Source: Streptomyces sp. NA02950
Lineage (GTDB): Bacteria; Actinomycetota; Actinomycetes; Streptomycetales; Streptomycetaceae
Length of the DNA: 64,000 nucleotides
NCBI RefSeq assembly: GCF_013364155.1
Contig: NZ_CP054916.1
Coordinates: forward strand, 3,716,501-3,780,500
Direction: 5' to 3'
Below the pieces are notes generated by a model that was given only the letters and a program-made list of their open reading frames with translations, ran no database searches and was not told the origin of the DNA. Position numbers and translations under genes: made by a program. Below, piece by piece: positions 25,359 through 35,156 of this stretch (its first letter is position 1; the number at the start of each line of letters is the position of its first letter).

Positions 25359-25628
25359 ATGAGCAAGCATGTGTTCAACATCGATGATCTGAAGGGGATT
25401 CTCCACGAAGGGGCCGGTGAACCGGAGGGCCCGGGGGTGGAGACAGCAACGATCGACCTCGAATTCGAGGAACTGGGCTACGACTCACTGGCGGTCCTGG
25501 AGACGTGCACGCGGATCGAGCGAGAGTTCGGCGTCGCTCTGGACGAGGAGGTGCTGGCTCAGGCCCGCACCCCGCGTGCGCTGGTCGATGTCGTCAACAA
25601 GCATCTGTCCGTCACCCATCTGGCATGA
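25359..25628 (+). CDS. acyl carrier protein (type II PKS)
   Basis: The 89-residue acidic protein has the phosphopantetheine site Ser43 in FEELGYDSLAVLETC and a carrier-protein helical pattern (IEREFGVALDEEVLAQ ... TPRALVDVVNKHL). It tethers the growing chain for KS-alpha/CLF. GGAGG precedes the ATG by eight bases. Unlike most type II clusters it is not adjacent to the ketosynthases, which end ~8 kb away on the opposite strand. Instead it sits between two reductases, just upstream of the KR and aromatase/cyclase. It is the only ACP gene I can see in the window. Confidence 0.95.
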   Translation: MSKHVFNIDDLKGILHEGAGEPEGPGVETATIDLEFEELGYDSLAVLETCTRIEREFGVALDEEVLAQARTPRALVDVVNKHLSVTHLA

Positions 25629-25646
25629 GCGAGCCTGGAGCACACC

Positions 25647-26432
25647 ATGGCTGATCAGGACAGGCGGGTCGCCGTCGTCACCGGGGCGACGAGCGGTATC
25701 GGGCTCGCCGTCAGCAGGAGTCTGGCGCGCGAGGGCTACCTCGTCTACCTCTGTGCCCGCACCGAGGACTCCGTGGCCACAACGGTCAAGAGCCTGCACG
25801 AGGAAGGACTGGAGGCCGACGGCAGTCCGTGCGACGTGCGGTCCGGCACGGACGTGCGCGCGTTCGTGGCGGCCGCCGTCGAGCGGTTCGGCGCGGTGGA
25901 CACGTTGGTGAACAACGCCGGACGCAGCGGTGGCGGAGTGACCGCGGCGATATCCGACGAGCTGTGGGCCGATGTGATGGACACTAATCTGCACAGCGTG
26001 TTCCGGATGTCGCGCGAGGTGCTGACTGTCGGCGGCATGCTGGACCGGGCACGGGGGCGGGTGATCAACGTCGCGTCCACAGCGGGGAAGCAAGGCGTCG
26101 TCCTCGGTGCCCCTTACTCCGCCTCCAAGCACGGCGTCGTGGGTTTCACCAAGGCGCTCGGCAACGAGCTGGCCCCCACCGGTATCACCGTCAACGCGGT
26201 CTGCCCGGGCTATGTCGAGACGCCGATGGCAGAGCGGGTCCGCCGGGGGTACGCGGAGGCGTGGAACACCTCGGAGGAGACAGTCCTGGAGAAGTTCCGG
26301 GCCAAGATCCCGTTGGGCCGCTATTCGACGCCCGAGGAGGTGGCCGGTCTGGTCACCTATCTGACCTCCGACACCGCCGCCTCGATCACGGCCCAGGCCA
26401 TCAACGTCTGTGGCGGCCTGGGCAACTTCTGA
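25647..26432 (+). CDS. C9 polyketide ketoreductase (ActIII type)
   Basis: A 261-residue SDR very close to the actinorhodin KR: VVTGATSGIGLAVSRSLARE, NNAGRSGGGVTAAISDELWA, Ser144 in NVASTAGKQG, Tyr157/Lys161 in APYSASKHGVVGFTKALGNE, CPGYVETPMAERVR. The catalytic residue numbers agree with ActIII. Where ActKR has the PGG groove motif this protein has SGG (GRSGGG), a small but possibly stereochemically relevant change. It would reduce the C9 ketone using NADPH before first-ring cyclisation. It starts 18 bp after the ACP stop with TGGAG upstream. Confidence 0.95.
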   Translation: MADQDRRVAVVTGATSGIGLAVSRSLAREGYLVYLCARTEDSVATTVKSLHEEGLEADGSPCDVRSGTDVRAFVAAAVERFGAVDTLVNNAGRSGGGVTAAISDELWADVMDTNLHSVFRMSREVLTVGGMLDRARGRVINVASTAGKQGVVLGAPYSASKHGVVGFTKALGNELAPTGITVNAVCPGYVETPMAERVRRGYAEAWNTSEETVLEKFRAKIPLGRYSTPEEVAGLVTYLTSDTAASITAQAINVCGGLGNF

Positions 26433-26488
26433 GCCGACCGCGGCGTACAGGAATGCCCTACAGGACCCCACAGGAATGGAGACGACCG

Positions 26489-27433
26489 ATGAGCGAATCG
26501 GCATCGCGCGAGGTCGAGCACGAGATCACGATCAACGCTTCGGCGCACACGGTGTACGGGCTACTCGAGGACGTGACGAGCTGGCCCCATGTCTTCCCGC
26601 CCACCATCCATGTGGAACGGCTGGAGTCTGAGGGGCGGTCGCAGCGGATACGGATCTGGGCGACCGCCCGCGGTGAGGCGAAGACCTGGACCTCCCGCAG
26701 GGCACTGGATCCGGAGGCACGGCGCATCACCTTCCGTCAGGAGTCGTCCGCGCCTCCGGTCGCCACGATGGGAGGTGCCTGGGTGATCGAGCCGTTGGCC
26801 GCGAACGCCTGCCGGGTCCGCCTGCTACACGACTACCGCTCGCTCGGGAACTCTCCCGAGGGGCTGGCCTGGATCGACAAGGCGGTCGACCACAACAGCC
26901 GTTCCGAACTGGCCGCCCTGCGCGACAGCGCGGAACGGGCCAGCCACTCCCGTGAGCTGTTCCTGACCTTCGACGACACCGTGTACATCGACGGTTCGGC
27001 CGAGGACGTCTACGACTTCCTCAATGAGGCGGACCGGTGGCGGGACCGGTTGCCGCATGTCGACCGGGTGGAGCTGCGCGAGGACCACCCCGGGTTACAG
27101 GTGCTCACCATGGATACGCTGACCAAAGATGGCTCCAGACACACCACGGAGTCGGTCCGGGTCTGCTTCCCGCACGCACGGATCGTCTACAAGCAGACCC
27201 GGGTGCCCCCGCTGATGACCGTGCACACGGGCCAGTGGGCCTTGGTCGAGGAACCCGGCGGGCTGGCCGTGATCTCGCGGCACACCGTGGTGCTCAACCC
27301 GGACACCATCCGTCAGCTGCTCGGCGAGACGGCGGTAGTGGCGGATGCCCGGAAATTCATCCGAAATGCCTTGAGCGCGAACAGTCTGGCCACGCTTGAG
27401 CATGCCAAGGAGTATGCCGAAGGCAAAGCCTGA
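26489..27433 (+). CDS. didomain aromatase/cyclase (SRPBCC, ActVII-like)
   Basis: The 314-residue protein contains two START-like SRPBCC modules. Residues ~5-145 carry EHEITINASAHTVYGLLEDV, SWPHVFPPTIHVERLE, RLLHDYRSLGNSPEGLAWID. Residues ~160-305 carry LTFDDTVYIDGSAEDVYDFL, WRDRLPHVDRVELRED, VISRHTVVLNPDTIRQLL. Didomain enzymes of this kind cyclise and aromatise the first ring of C9-reduced chains, which fits the ActIII-type KR encoded immediately upstream. It is the last gene of the rightward operon and is followed by a strong hairpin. GGAG lies before the ATG at 26489. Confidence 0.93.
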   Translation: MSESASREVEHEITINASAHTVYGLLEDVTSWPHVFPPTIHVERLESEGRSQRIRIWATARGEAKTWTSRRALDPEARRITFRQESSAPPVATMGGAWVIEPLAANACRVRLLHDYRSLGNSPEGLAWIDKAVDHNSRSELAALRDSAERASHSRELFLTFDDTVYIDGSAEDVYDFLNEADRWRDRLPHVDRVELREDHPGLQVLTMDTLTKDGSRHTTESVRVCFPHARIVYKQTRVPPLMTVHTGQWALVEEPGGLAVISRHTVVLNPDTIRQLLGETAVVADARKFIRNALSANSLATLEHAKEYAEGKA

Positions 27434-27439
27434 CGGAAG

Positions 27440-27467
27440 GCCCCGCAGCACGCACGTGTTGCGGGGC
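27440..27467 (+). terminator. rho-independent terminator of the rightward PKS operon
   Basis: GCCCCGCAGCACG (27440-27452) pairs with CGTGTTGCGGGGC (27455-27467) with one G-T wobble, forming a 13-bp GC-rich stem. It is followed by TTT and CCCCCCTTTT to about 27484. It starts six bases after the aromatase/cyclase stop codon. Confidence 0.85.
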
Positions 27468-27637
27468 ATGTTTCCCCCCTTTTGCAGCGACACCCGCCCG
27501 GTTCCCCCTACCCCGCCCCTACCGCCCCCCGACTGCCACGTGAAGCGTTGCACGGCGAATCATTCACCGTGATGACTTCAGGGGTTGGCCACTTACCAGG
27601 GCCTCCTCTAGTGTCACTGTCGAATCTTTGCTGGGGG

Positions 27638-27666
27638 TTGACAGAAAAGGCGGCGACAGGAAACTC
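27638..27666 (+). promoter_or_regulatory. candidate promoter of the SARP gene
   Basis: TTGACA at 27638-27643 is followed, after 17 bp, by AAACTC at 27661-27666, a reasonable -35/-10 pair. The SARP start at 27687 and a GAAAGGG ribosome-binding site follow. A near-palindrome (TCATTCACCGTGATGA) around 27560-27575 lies upstream and could be an operator. Confidence 0.5.
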
Positions 27667-27686
27667 GTCACCTGAAAGGGCATGCC

Positions 27687-28529
27687 ATGGTGGAAGTGAA
27701 AATACTCGGATCACTCGAAATCGTCGTTCAGGGAAACTCCATCACCCCCACCGCGCCAAAGCTACGGCAGATACTCGCCCTGCTGGCAATACACTCCAAC
27801 AGCGTAGTTACCATCACTGACTTCGTCGACGAAATATGGGGTGGCACCCCGCCTCGAAGCCTTTCCACCACCCTTCAGACCTACATTCTTCAAATCCGTA
27901 AGCTCCTTAGGGCGACAGGCAACAGAGAAGCTGGGGAGAATGAGTTATCCAGCTCGATAATCACCCACCCAGGGGGCTACCTGCTCCAGACCCCGAAGTC
28001 GACCAGGAAAGACTTCGAAGATTTCAACGAATCCGTTGGGAAAGGTCATCAGAAGATGCTATCCGGCCGCTACGGGGAAGCGGTGGATTTACTCACCGAC
28101 GCGCTCGCCCTGTGGCGCGGCTCAGCCCTGGTCGACGTCCACCGCGGCTCCCTGTTGGACAGCTACGCCGTGAAACTGGAAGAGGCGCGGTTGGTCGCGC
28201 AGATCCTGCGCGTGGACGCCTGCCTCGGACAGGGCTGCGATCTCCAGCTCCTCCCCGAACTGAATTCCCTGGCCGGGCTGCATCCGCTCAACGAGAAACT
28301 GCAGTACCAGCGGATGCTAGCACTGTACCGGTCCGGGCAGATCGCCGAATCGCTCCAGAGTTACCGGAATTTCTACGCCGCCATGATGGAGCAGGTCGGC
28401 ATCGAGCCGTCTCCCCAGCTTCGGGAGCTTCAGGAAGCCATCCTCAACTCCCTGTCGGCCCTGTCCAGGCCGTCCTCTTCCGAGGAGACACACAAGGTCA
28501 TCTCCGGGCTTCTCCGGCGCAGCCCGTAG
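27687..28529 (+). CDS. SARP-family pathway-specific activator
   Basis: The 280-residue protein has an OmpR-like winged-helix domain (VKILGSLEIVVQGNSITPTA, KLRQILALLAIHSNSVVTIT, LSTTLQTYILQIRKLL, residues ~1-100). A bacterial transcriptional activation domain follows (WRGSALVDVHRGSLLDSYAV, LHPLNEKLQYQRMLALYRSG, IEPSPQLRELQEAILN, residues ~110-255), the classic SARP layout. It presumably activates the PKS operons, perhaps through the TCAC repeats at 21141-21165. The first part of the gene is distinctly richer in A/T than its neighbours. It stands alone after the PKS terminator. Confidence 0.93.
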   Translation: MVEVKILGSLEIVVQGNSITPTAPKLRQILALLAIHSNSVVTITDFVDEIWGGTPPRSLSTTLQTYILQIRKLLRATGNREAGENELSSSIITHPGGYLLQTPKSTRKDFEDFNESVGKGHQKMLSGRYGEAVDLLTDALALWRGSALVDVHRGSLLDSYAVKLEEARLVAQILRVDACLGQGCDLQLLPELNSLAGLHPLNEKLQYQRMLALYRSGQIAESLQSYRNFYAAMMEQVGIEPSPQLRELQEAILNSLSALSRPSSSEETHKVISGLLRRSP

Positions 28530-28564
28530 CTCCCTGACGGCAGGCCACACGGGAAGAATCCCTC

Positions 28565-29520
28565 ATGGCCCCACTGGCTTGTGAGCGGGCCACCGACGTA
28601 CGGCAGATCAGACTCGACGCCGACGGCGTCATCCTGTTCGCCCGGCTGAGTGGGCCCCTCCAAGCGCCGCCCCGAACCGTCGTCGTGGCACTGCACGACG
28701 GCGGCATGAACGCTGGTTCCCTCGACGACCCTGCCCGCCCACAGCTGTGGCTGTTGTCACTGGGAGCCGCCCTCGGGCTCACCGTGCTCGCCGCGCACCG
28801 GCCCGGTTACCGGGTAGCCGCCCGGCTGTCGGCCGGCCTGAGGGTGACTGAGCAGGCCGGGCTCCTGCGAGTGGCCTTGGACGACTTCGGCGCCCGATAC
28901 GCGCACCCGCCGCAGCAGCTCACCAGCTGGATATGTCGGGATGCGGGTATACCTAGGCGATCACCCCGGTCAGGTGTCCAAGGCGCTGGAGCGCGACGGG
29001 TGCCCGAGGAGCTGGGGCCCACTGCGCCTCTACCCGCCCGGGACGTTTGGCGCCGGCTGCGGGCTCGTCGAGCCCATGCCTCGACGCCGAACGCGCGGAG
29101 CTGACCCGGTGGCCCGGGCTCTTTCCGGTCCACCGCGCCCGGCGTCGAGGCGAGTGTCAGGCACCTGGATGATGGTCGTAGCCCAGGACCGGCTCGTCCT
29201 CTCCTTGACGGGTGAGCCCGGTCTGGCCCTGGGGTCAGCGCGCCCAGTTTCCGCCGTTTGGCGTTCAGCGGTGCCGTGCATCACCACTCGGAACGGGCGC
29301 CCGTCGAGCCGTACCGATGTCGTGTCGGCCGCGGTTTCTGGGCTGCTTGAGATCGCGGCAGGCGGGTCGCCCCGCTGCCCGGCCGCGGTCGTCCTGCTGG
29401 CGGCGACCGGACGCGCGACCGTCTGTATCGGCCAGACCACCAACCACCGCGTCCAGTTGGGCACGGATCCGGGCTACCGGGGCCGCGTTGGGGCGGTGAT
29501 CACGGGATGGATCATCACAC
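28565..29520 (+). pseudogene. alpha/beta hydrolase, eroded by frameshifts
   Basis: The intact first part (TVVVALHDGGMNAGSLDDPA, VLAAHRPGYRVAARLSAGLR, VTEQAGLLRVALDDFGARY) is the start of an alpha/beta hydrolase. The sequence then changes frame repeatedly. Fragments such as WGPLRLYPPGTFGAGCGLVE, VEPMPRR and AELTRWPGLFPVHRAR are characteristic later segments, but the Ser-containing nucleophile elbow region around 28900-28960 is deleted. No complete catalytic triad remains. It lies just downstream of the SARP gene and may once have been a cluster-linked hydrolase or thioesterase. The right limit is approximate. Confidence 0.65.
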
Positions 29521-29615
29521 ACGACGGCGTGCGGACGGGCCGGTGCCCCTGGCGGCCCCGTCTCCCTGCTCGCAGCTCTGGCCGGCAGGTACCCAGGATC
29601 CTCACGGGCTGGGTG

Positions 29616-32402
29616 TCACCGGAGAATTCCATCCGGCGGAACCGGAACCGCCGTCACTAGGTCTTCCCTCCGCTTCAGGCCGAGCTTCCGGTAGATCTTC
29701 GTGAGGTGCTGCTCGACCGTGCTCACCGTGATGCAGAGCCGGGCCGCCACCTCCCGGTTGCTGTGCCCGATGCCCGCCAGCCAGGCCACCCGCCGTTCGG
29801 CGGAGCTGAGCAGGCTGGCGGTTTTGGCCGGGGGCTCGGCCGATGCGTCGGGGTCCTGCCGGAGAGCGCTCGGCGCCTCGTTGGACGATATGGCCCTCAG
29901 GAGCGGTTCGAACCTGGCGAACCTGGCCATGCTCCAGGCCCGGCGCATGAGCACGCGGGCCGCCTTTGCATGGCCGAGAGCGTACTGAGTACGCCCCAAC
30001 TCGCACAGATTGGTGGCAAGTTCGATGCGATACACGGAGCCTTCCAGCAGACCGACCGCGTCACGCAGGAGATCCGCCCGGCGCTCGACCGGACGGGTGA
30101 GCGCGAGCACCCGCAGGGCTATCGCCTTCGCCCAGACGCCGCCAGACGTGGCGACCACATCTCGCGCGGCACGTATCGCTTCCTCCTTCCGATCCAGGAG
30201 GAGATACGCGTAGGCGGCCTGGGCCCGCCAGGGGCAGGTGGCCACGGAAGGAATCACCAGGCGCTTCTCGATCTCACCGCATGCAAGAAAATCCCCCAGC
30301 GCGGAGTAGGGCATTCCGACGGCGATCCGATAGACCCCGCGAGAATGCACGTACAGGCGGCCGAACTCTGATTCGAAGAACTCTGCGGGCATGGGCCTGC
30401 GGAGCGTCGACTCCCCTTCCTCGAACTTGCCCTGTTGGACCTGGGAAAGGATCAGGACACTCAACGGAAGACCCACGTAGATCCCCCAGCTGGCAGACTG
30501 GACGAGCGCGCTGCGAGCCTCCCTCTCCGCCTTGGCCGGATGGCCGCGGGTCTGCGCGTTGACCGCCTGCAGGCAGTGAAGGATCATGCGCCGGAACGGG
30601 CTCATGCGCGCGCAGTCGTCGTCTGCCAAGCCGTCGACGCATGGTATGTCCGGCAGCGCGAGGCAGACGTGGTGCAGCAGCCTCGGCGTGAAGCACCCGA
30701 TGTCCATGGGCCAGTTCACCCACTCGGGGTCCAGGAAGTAGGAGCGGATCATCTGCTCGCTCGGTATGAACTCCGCTGACGTTCTGTCCCTGGCGGTGTC
30801 GACCACGGCCGCCGTCTCATCGCACCGCCACGGGACAGCGGGTGCGGTAGTGTGCTCCGGCCCGACCAGGGAGGGATTCGGTGCCATCGCCTGCTGGAGC
30901 GCCGCTTCCGGGCCTTCCAGCAGGCTGCGGGCCCCGCCCAGTACCGCACGGTCCGAGTCGCTCAGGAGGCCCAGGATGTAGTTGGCCTCCGCCTGGCGCC
31001 CAACCCAGGTGAGCATCGCGGAGACCGATAAGGATCCACAGCCGGACAGCCGCCCCCGACGCGCGTGAACGACCAGTTCGGGGAGGTGGCTCAAGGCCGC
31101 GTGGGCGTTTACCCGCCACTTCGCGCGGGCTGCTTCCAGCAAGGCTTCCGCTTGTTCGCCAGGTTCGCCCAGGGATATCCGCGCCAGCTCGAGACAGCCC
31201 ACCGCCTCGTGCCACTCACCCTCGGCCTGTGCGTGCCGCGCGGCCTCCCGCAGCACTGCCATCTCCCACGCCTCCGTCGCGACTCCGGCGGCGACAATGC
31301 ATTCGGCCACCTCGCGTGCGGAAGCGCCTCGTTGGTGTAACAGCCGCGCCGCCGACCGGTGGAACACCCCGCGCTCCTTGAAAGCGGGGTCCTCCAGAAT
31401 TGCGGCACGGATAGCCGGGTGCCTGAACTCACCCCCTGAGGTCAGCCCGATATTCTTGAGCAGCTCAACGGCATCGGCTGTCCCGGTCGGCTCGACCCTG
31501 CTCAGGGCGCTGAACAGGGTGACCGGCACGCCACCGCCCAGGACCGCCATGGCTCGAGCAACCCGTTCGAGATTGGCCACATGGCTGTTGCAGAGCATCA
31601 GCCGAACTGCCTCCCGGAGACCCGTTCCTCGGTACGGCACCTGCTCCGGCGAATGCTTGCGCTCTGGCAGCATCTTCATGTCGTAGGCGACGGCCGCCAG
31701 CAGCCGCGCGTTCCCCCCGGTCAGCTCCATGACTCCTTTCATGTAGGCCGCCGTGGGGCGGCTCCCCGTCGCCTGCCGGATCAACTTGGTCGCTTCGCAT
31801 GACGTGAAATGCGACAGCTCGAGCGACAGCAGAGAGGAGTTCTTCATGAGGTCAAATCGGAAGTCCCGAAGCTGCCGCGACGTGGTGGCGTAGCAGCCGG
31901 AGATAACCAGTAAGACAGGAAGCCGCCGCAGTCGGTACAGCAGAGACCGGAGCACCCACAGTGAGGGTGAGTCAGCGAGGTACACATCGTCCACGATGAG
32001 GGCCATGGGAGACGTTCCGTCGAACAGCCGGAGCGATTCCTCGATCAGTGCGTACATCCTGGACGCCAGAGACTGGCACGGCCCGCATAGCCGTGCCACC
32101 TCGACGTCACAGCAGTGCGCGGTCTCCAGCGGACCTTCCGCGTCCGCGTTCCGCACGATCTCATCGTCGCCGAACAGCTGCTTGACCAGTCCCAGTGGTA
32201 CATTCCGCTCCGTCGGTACTCCGGTGGCTTCCCGAACCGCCACTCCGACGGCACGCGCCTCCCGTGCGAACCGTTCGAGCAGAAAAGTCTTCCCCACCCC
32301 GGGCGCACCATGGATCACTGCCACCCGGCCACCGTCCCCGAGTGAAGTCCGCGTGCATTCCCAAAGGGTGGATGTCACTTCCTTCTGGCTGACCACCGAC
32401 AT
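29616..32402 (-). CDS. large ATP-binding LuxR-family (LAL-type) regulator
   Basis: This 928-residue protein has an N-terminal AAA ATPase: Walker A HGAPGVGKTFLLERFA at residues ~31-46 and Walker B PMALIVDDVYLADSPSLW. A long helical central region follows, with a C-terminal LuxR HTH (SSAERRVAWLAGIGHSNREV, ITVSTVEQHLTKIYRKLGLK). This is the LAL/MalT-like design of large activators common in Streptomyces antibiotic clusters. Being at the right flank of the PKS genes, it is probably a second pathway regulator, acting above or beside the SARP. It is read leftward, convergent with the eroded hydrolase. The ligand is unknown. Confidence 0.92.
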   Translation of the reverse strand: MSVVSQKEVTSTLWECTRTSLGDGGRVAVIHGAPGVGKTFLLERFAREARAVGVAVREATGVPTERNVPLGLVKQLFGDDEIVRNADAEGPLETAHCCDVEVARLCGPCQSLASRMYALIEESLRLFDGTSPMALIVDDVYLADSPSLWVLRSLLYRLRRLPVLLVISGCYATTSRQLRDFRFDLMKNSSLLSLELSHFTSCEATKLIRQATGSRPTAAYMKGVMELTGGNARLLAAVAYDMKMLPERKHSPEQVPYRGTGLREAVRLMLCNSHVANLERVARAMAVLGGGVPVTLFSALSRVEPTGTADAVELLKNIGLTSGGEFRHPAIRAAILEDPAFKERGVFHRSAARLLHQRGASAREVAECIVAAGVATEAWEMAVLREAARHAQAEGEWHEAVGCLELARISLGEPGEQAEALLEAARAKWRVNAHAALSHLPELVVHARRGRLSGCGSLSVSAMLTWVGRQAEANYILGLLSDSDRAVLGGARSLLEGPEAALQQAMAPNPSLVGPEHTTAPAVPWRCDETAAVVDTARDRTSAEFIPSEQMIRSYFLDPEWVNWPMDIGCFTPRLLHHVCLALPDIPCVDGLADDDCARMSPFRRMILHCLQAVNAQTRGHPAKAEREARSALVQSASWGIYVGLPLSVLILSQVQQGKFEEGESTLRRPMPAEFFESEFGRLYVHSRGVYRIAVGMPYSALGDFLACGEIEKRLVIPSVATCPWRAQAAYAYLLLDRKEEAIRAARDVVATSGGVWAKAIALRVLALTRPVERRADLLRDAVGLLEGSVYRIELATNLCELGRTQYALGHAKAARVLMRRAWSMARFARFEPLLRAISSNEAPSALRQDPDASAEPPAKTASLLSSAERRVAWLAGIGHSNREVAARLCITVSTVEQHLTKIYRKLGLKRREDLVTAVPVPPDGILR

Positions 32403-32621
32403 ACTCCGGCCTCTCCGCCAAGCCGATCAATCCGGACGTTCTGCCCAGGGCCCTTGACGCATGCCGCCGACAAACAAGGGGGTTAAGGACTCCAAGGCTG
32501 CGAGTTACAAGATCAGATAGTCCTCAGCTCCACGTAGGACAGCATCTGACGCAAAGGAAAGGGGCAGTGGCCCGCCGCCCCCCAGTGGTCGCGTCGGCGC
32601 CCCGCTCGTCGGCTGAACGCG

Positions 32622-32660
32622 CCAGGGGCGCCCGACATGGTGCTTGCCGGGCGCCTCTGG
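32622..32660 (-). terminator. hairpin terminator downstream of acetyl-CoA synthetase
   Basis: CCAGGGGCGCCCG (32622-32634) pairs with CGGGCGCCTCTGG (32648-32660) around a 13-nt loop, with one wobble. It begins 18 bases beyond the stop of the leftward acs gene. Confidence 0.7.
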
Positions 32661-32677
32661 ACCTCAGTCGTGCGATG

Positions 32678-34645
<1,968 letters not shown>

Positions 34646-35156
34646 GCCATCTCCTCTTGTCCGCTTGACGGTTCGCTCACGTTTGGCGCGGGTGGCTTCG
34701 AGCGTCGTCCGTGCGGGTGCGGGGCGCAGGATGACTGATCGTCGAGACACCTTGGCCGGGTGTCGGGCACGAATATCGTTCACGTCGAACGTTAATCGTA
34801 ACAGACTCATGTGTTGCACGCAGGCCAACGGGTCGAGAGAGCTGCCCACGACTCGAACCTGCGGCCCACGCCCGCTCCGCGTCGCTGCCCGGTGCTTCAG
34901 CGGGGTGACCGCGTCCTCCACGCGCGCTACGCACCTCGCGGCAGGAAGGTGCGGTCCACCGCTGGGTGCCGTCCCACACCATGTCTCAGGAGGCGACCGT
35001 GTCGCTGCGGCCCACCCGGCTGTTGGTGCACCCATGCACTGCCTGGTGACTGTTCGTGCGCTCGGCGGGGGCCTCGACTTCCACATCGGCGTGAACATCG
35101 TGGGAAGCCTGCTTGTCCGCTCCCGAAGCGGGCGTCGGATATTGAGGAGAGAATCG
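34646..35156. promoter_or_regulatory. divergent intergenic region between acs and ALDH genes
   Basis: This 511-bp region must contain promoters for both genes. An inverted repeat CGTTC-N5-GAACG at 34777-34791, flanked by AT-rich sequence, is a candidate operator or promoter element on the acs side. A tRNA-like T-loop (GGTTCGAGTC, minus strand, about 34850) occurs without the rest of a tRNA. No coding frame with domain similarity is seen. Confidence 0.4.

Noticed and set aside
34835..34895. tRNA-like T-loop (GGTTCGAGTC on the minus strand)
   Set aside because: T-stem pairing is imperfect and no acceptor, D-arm or anticodon arm could be found.
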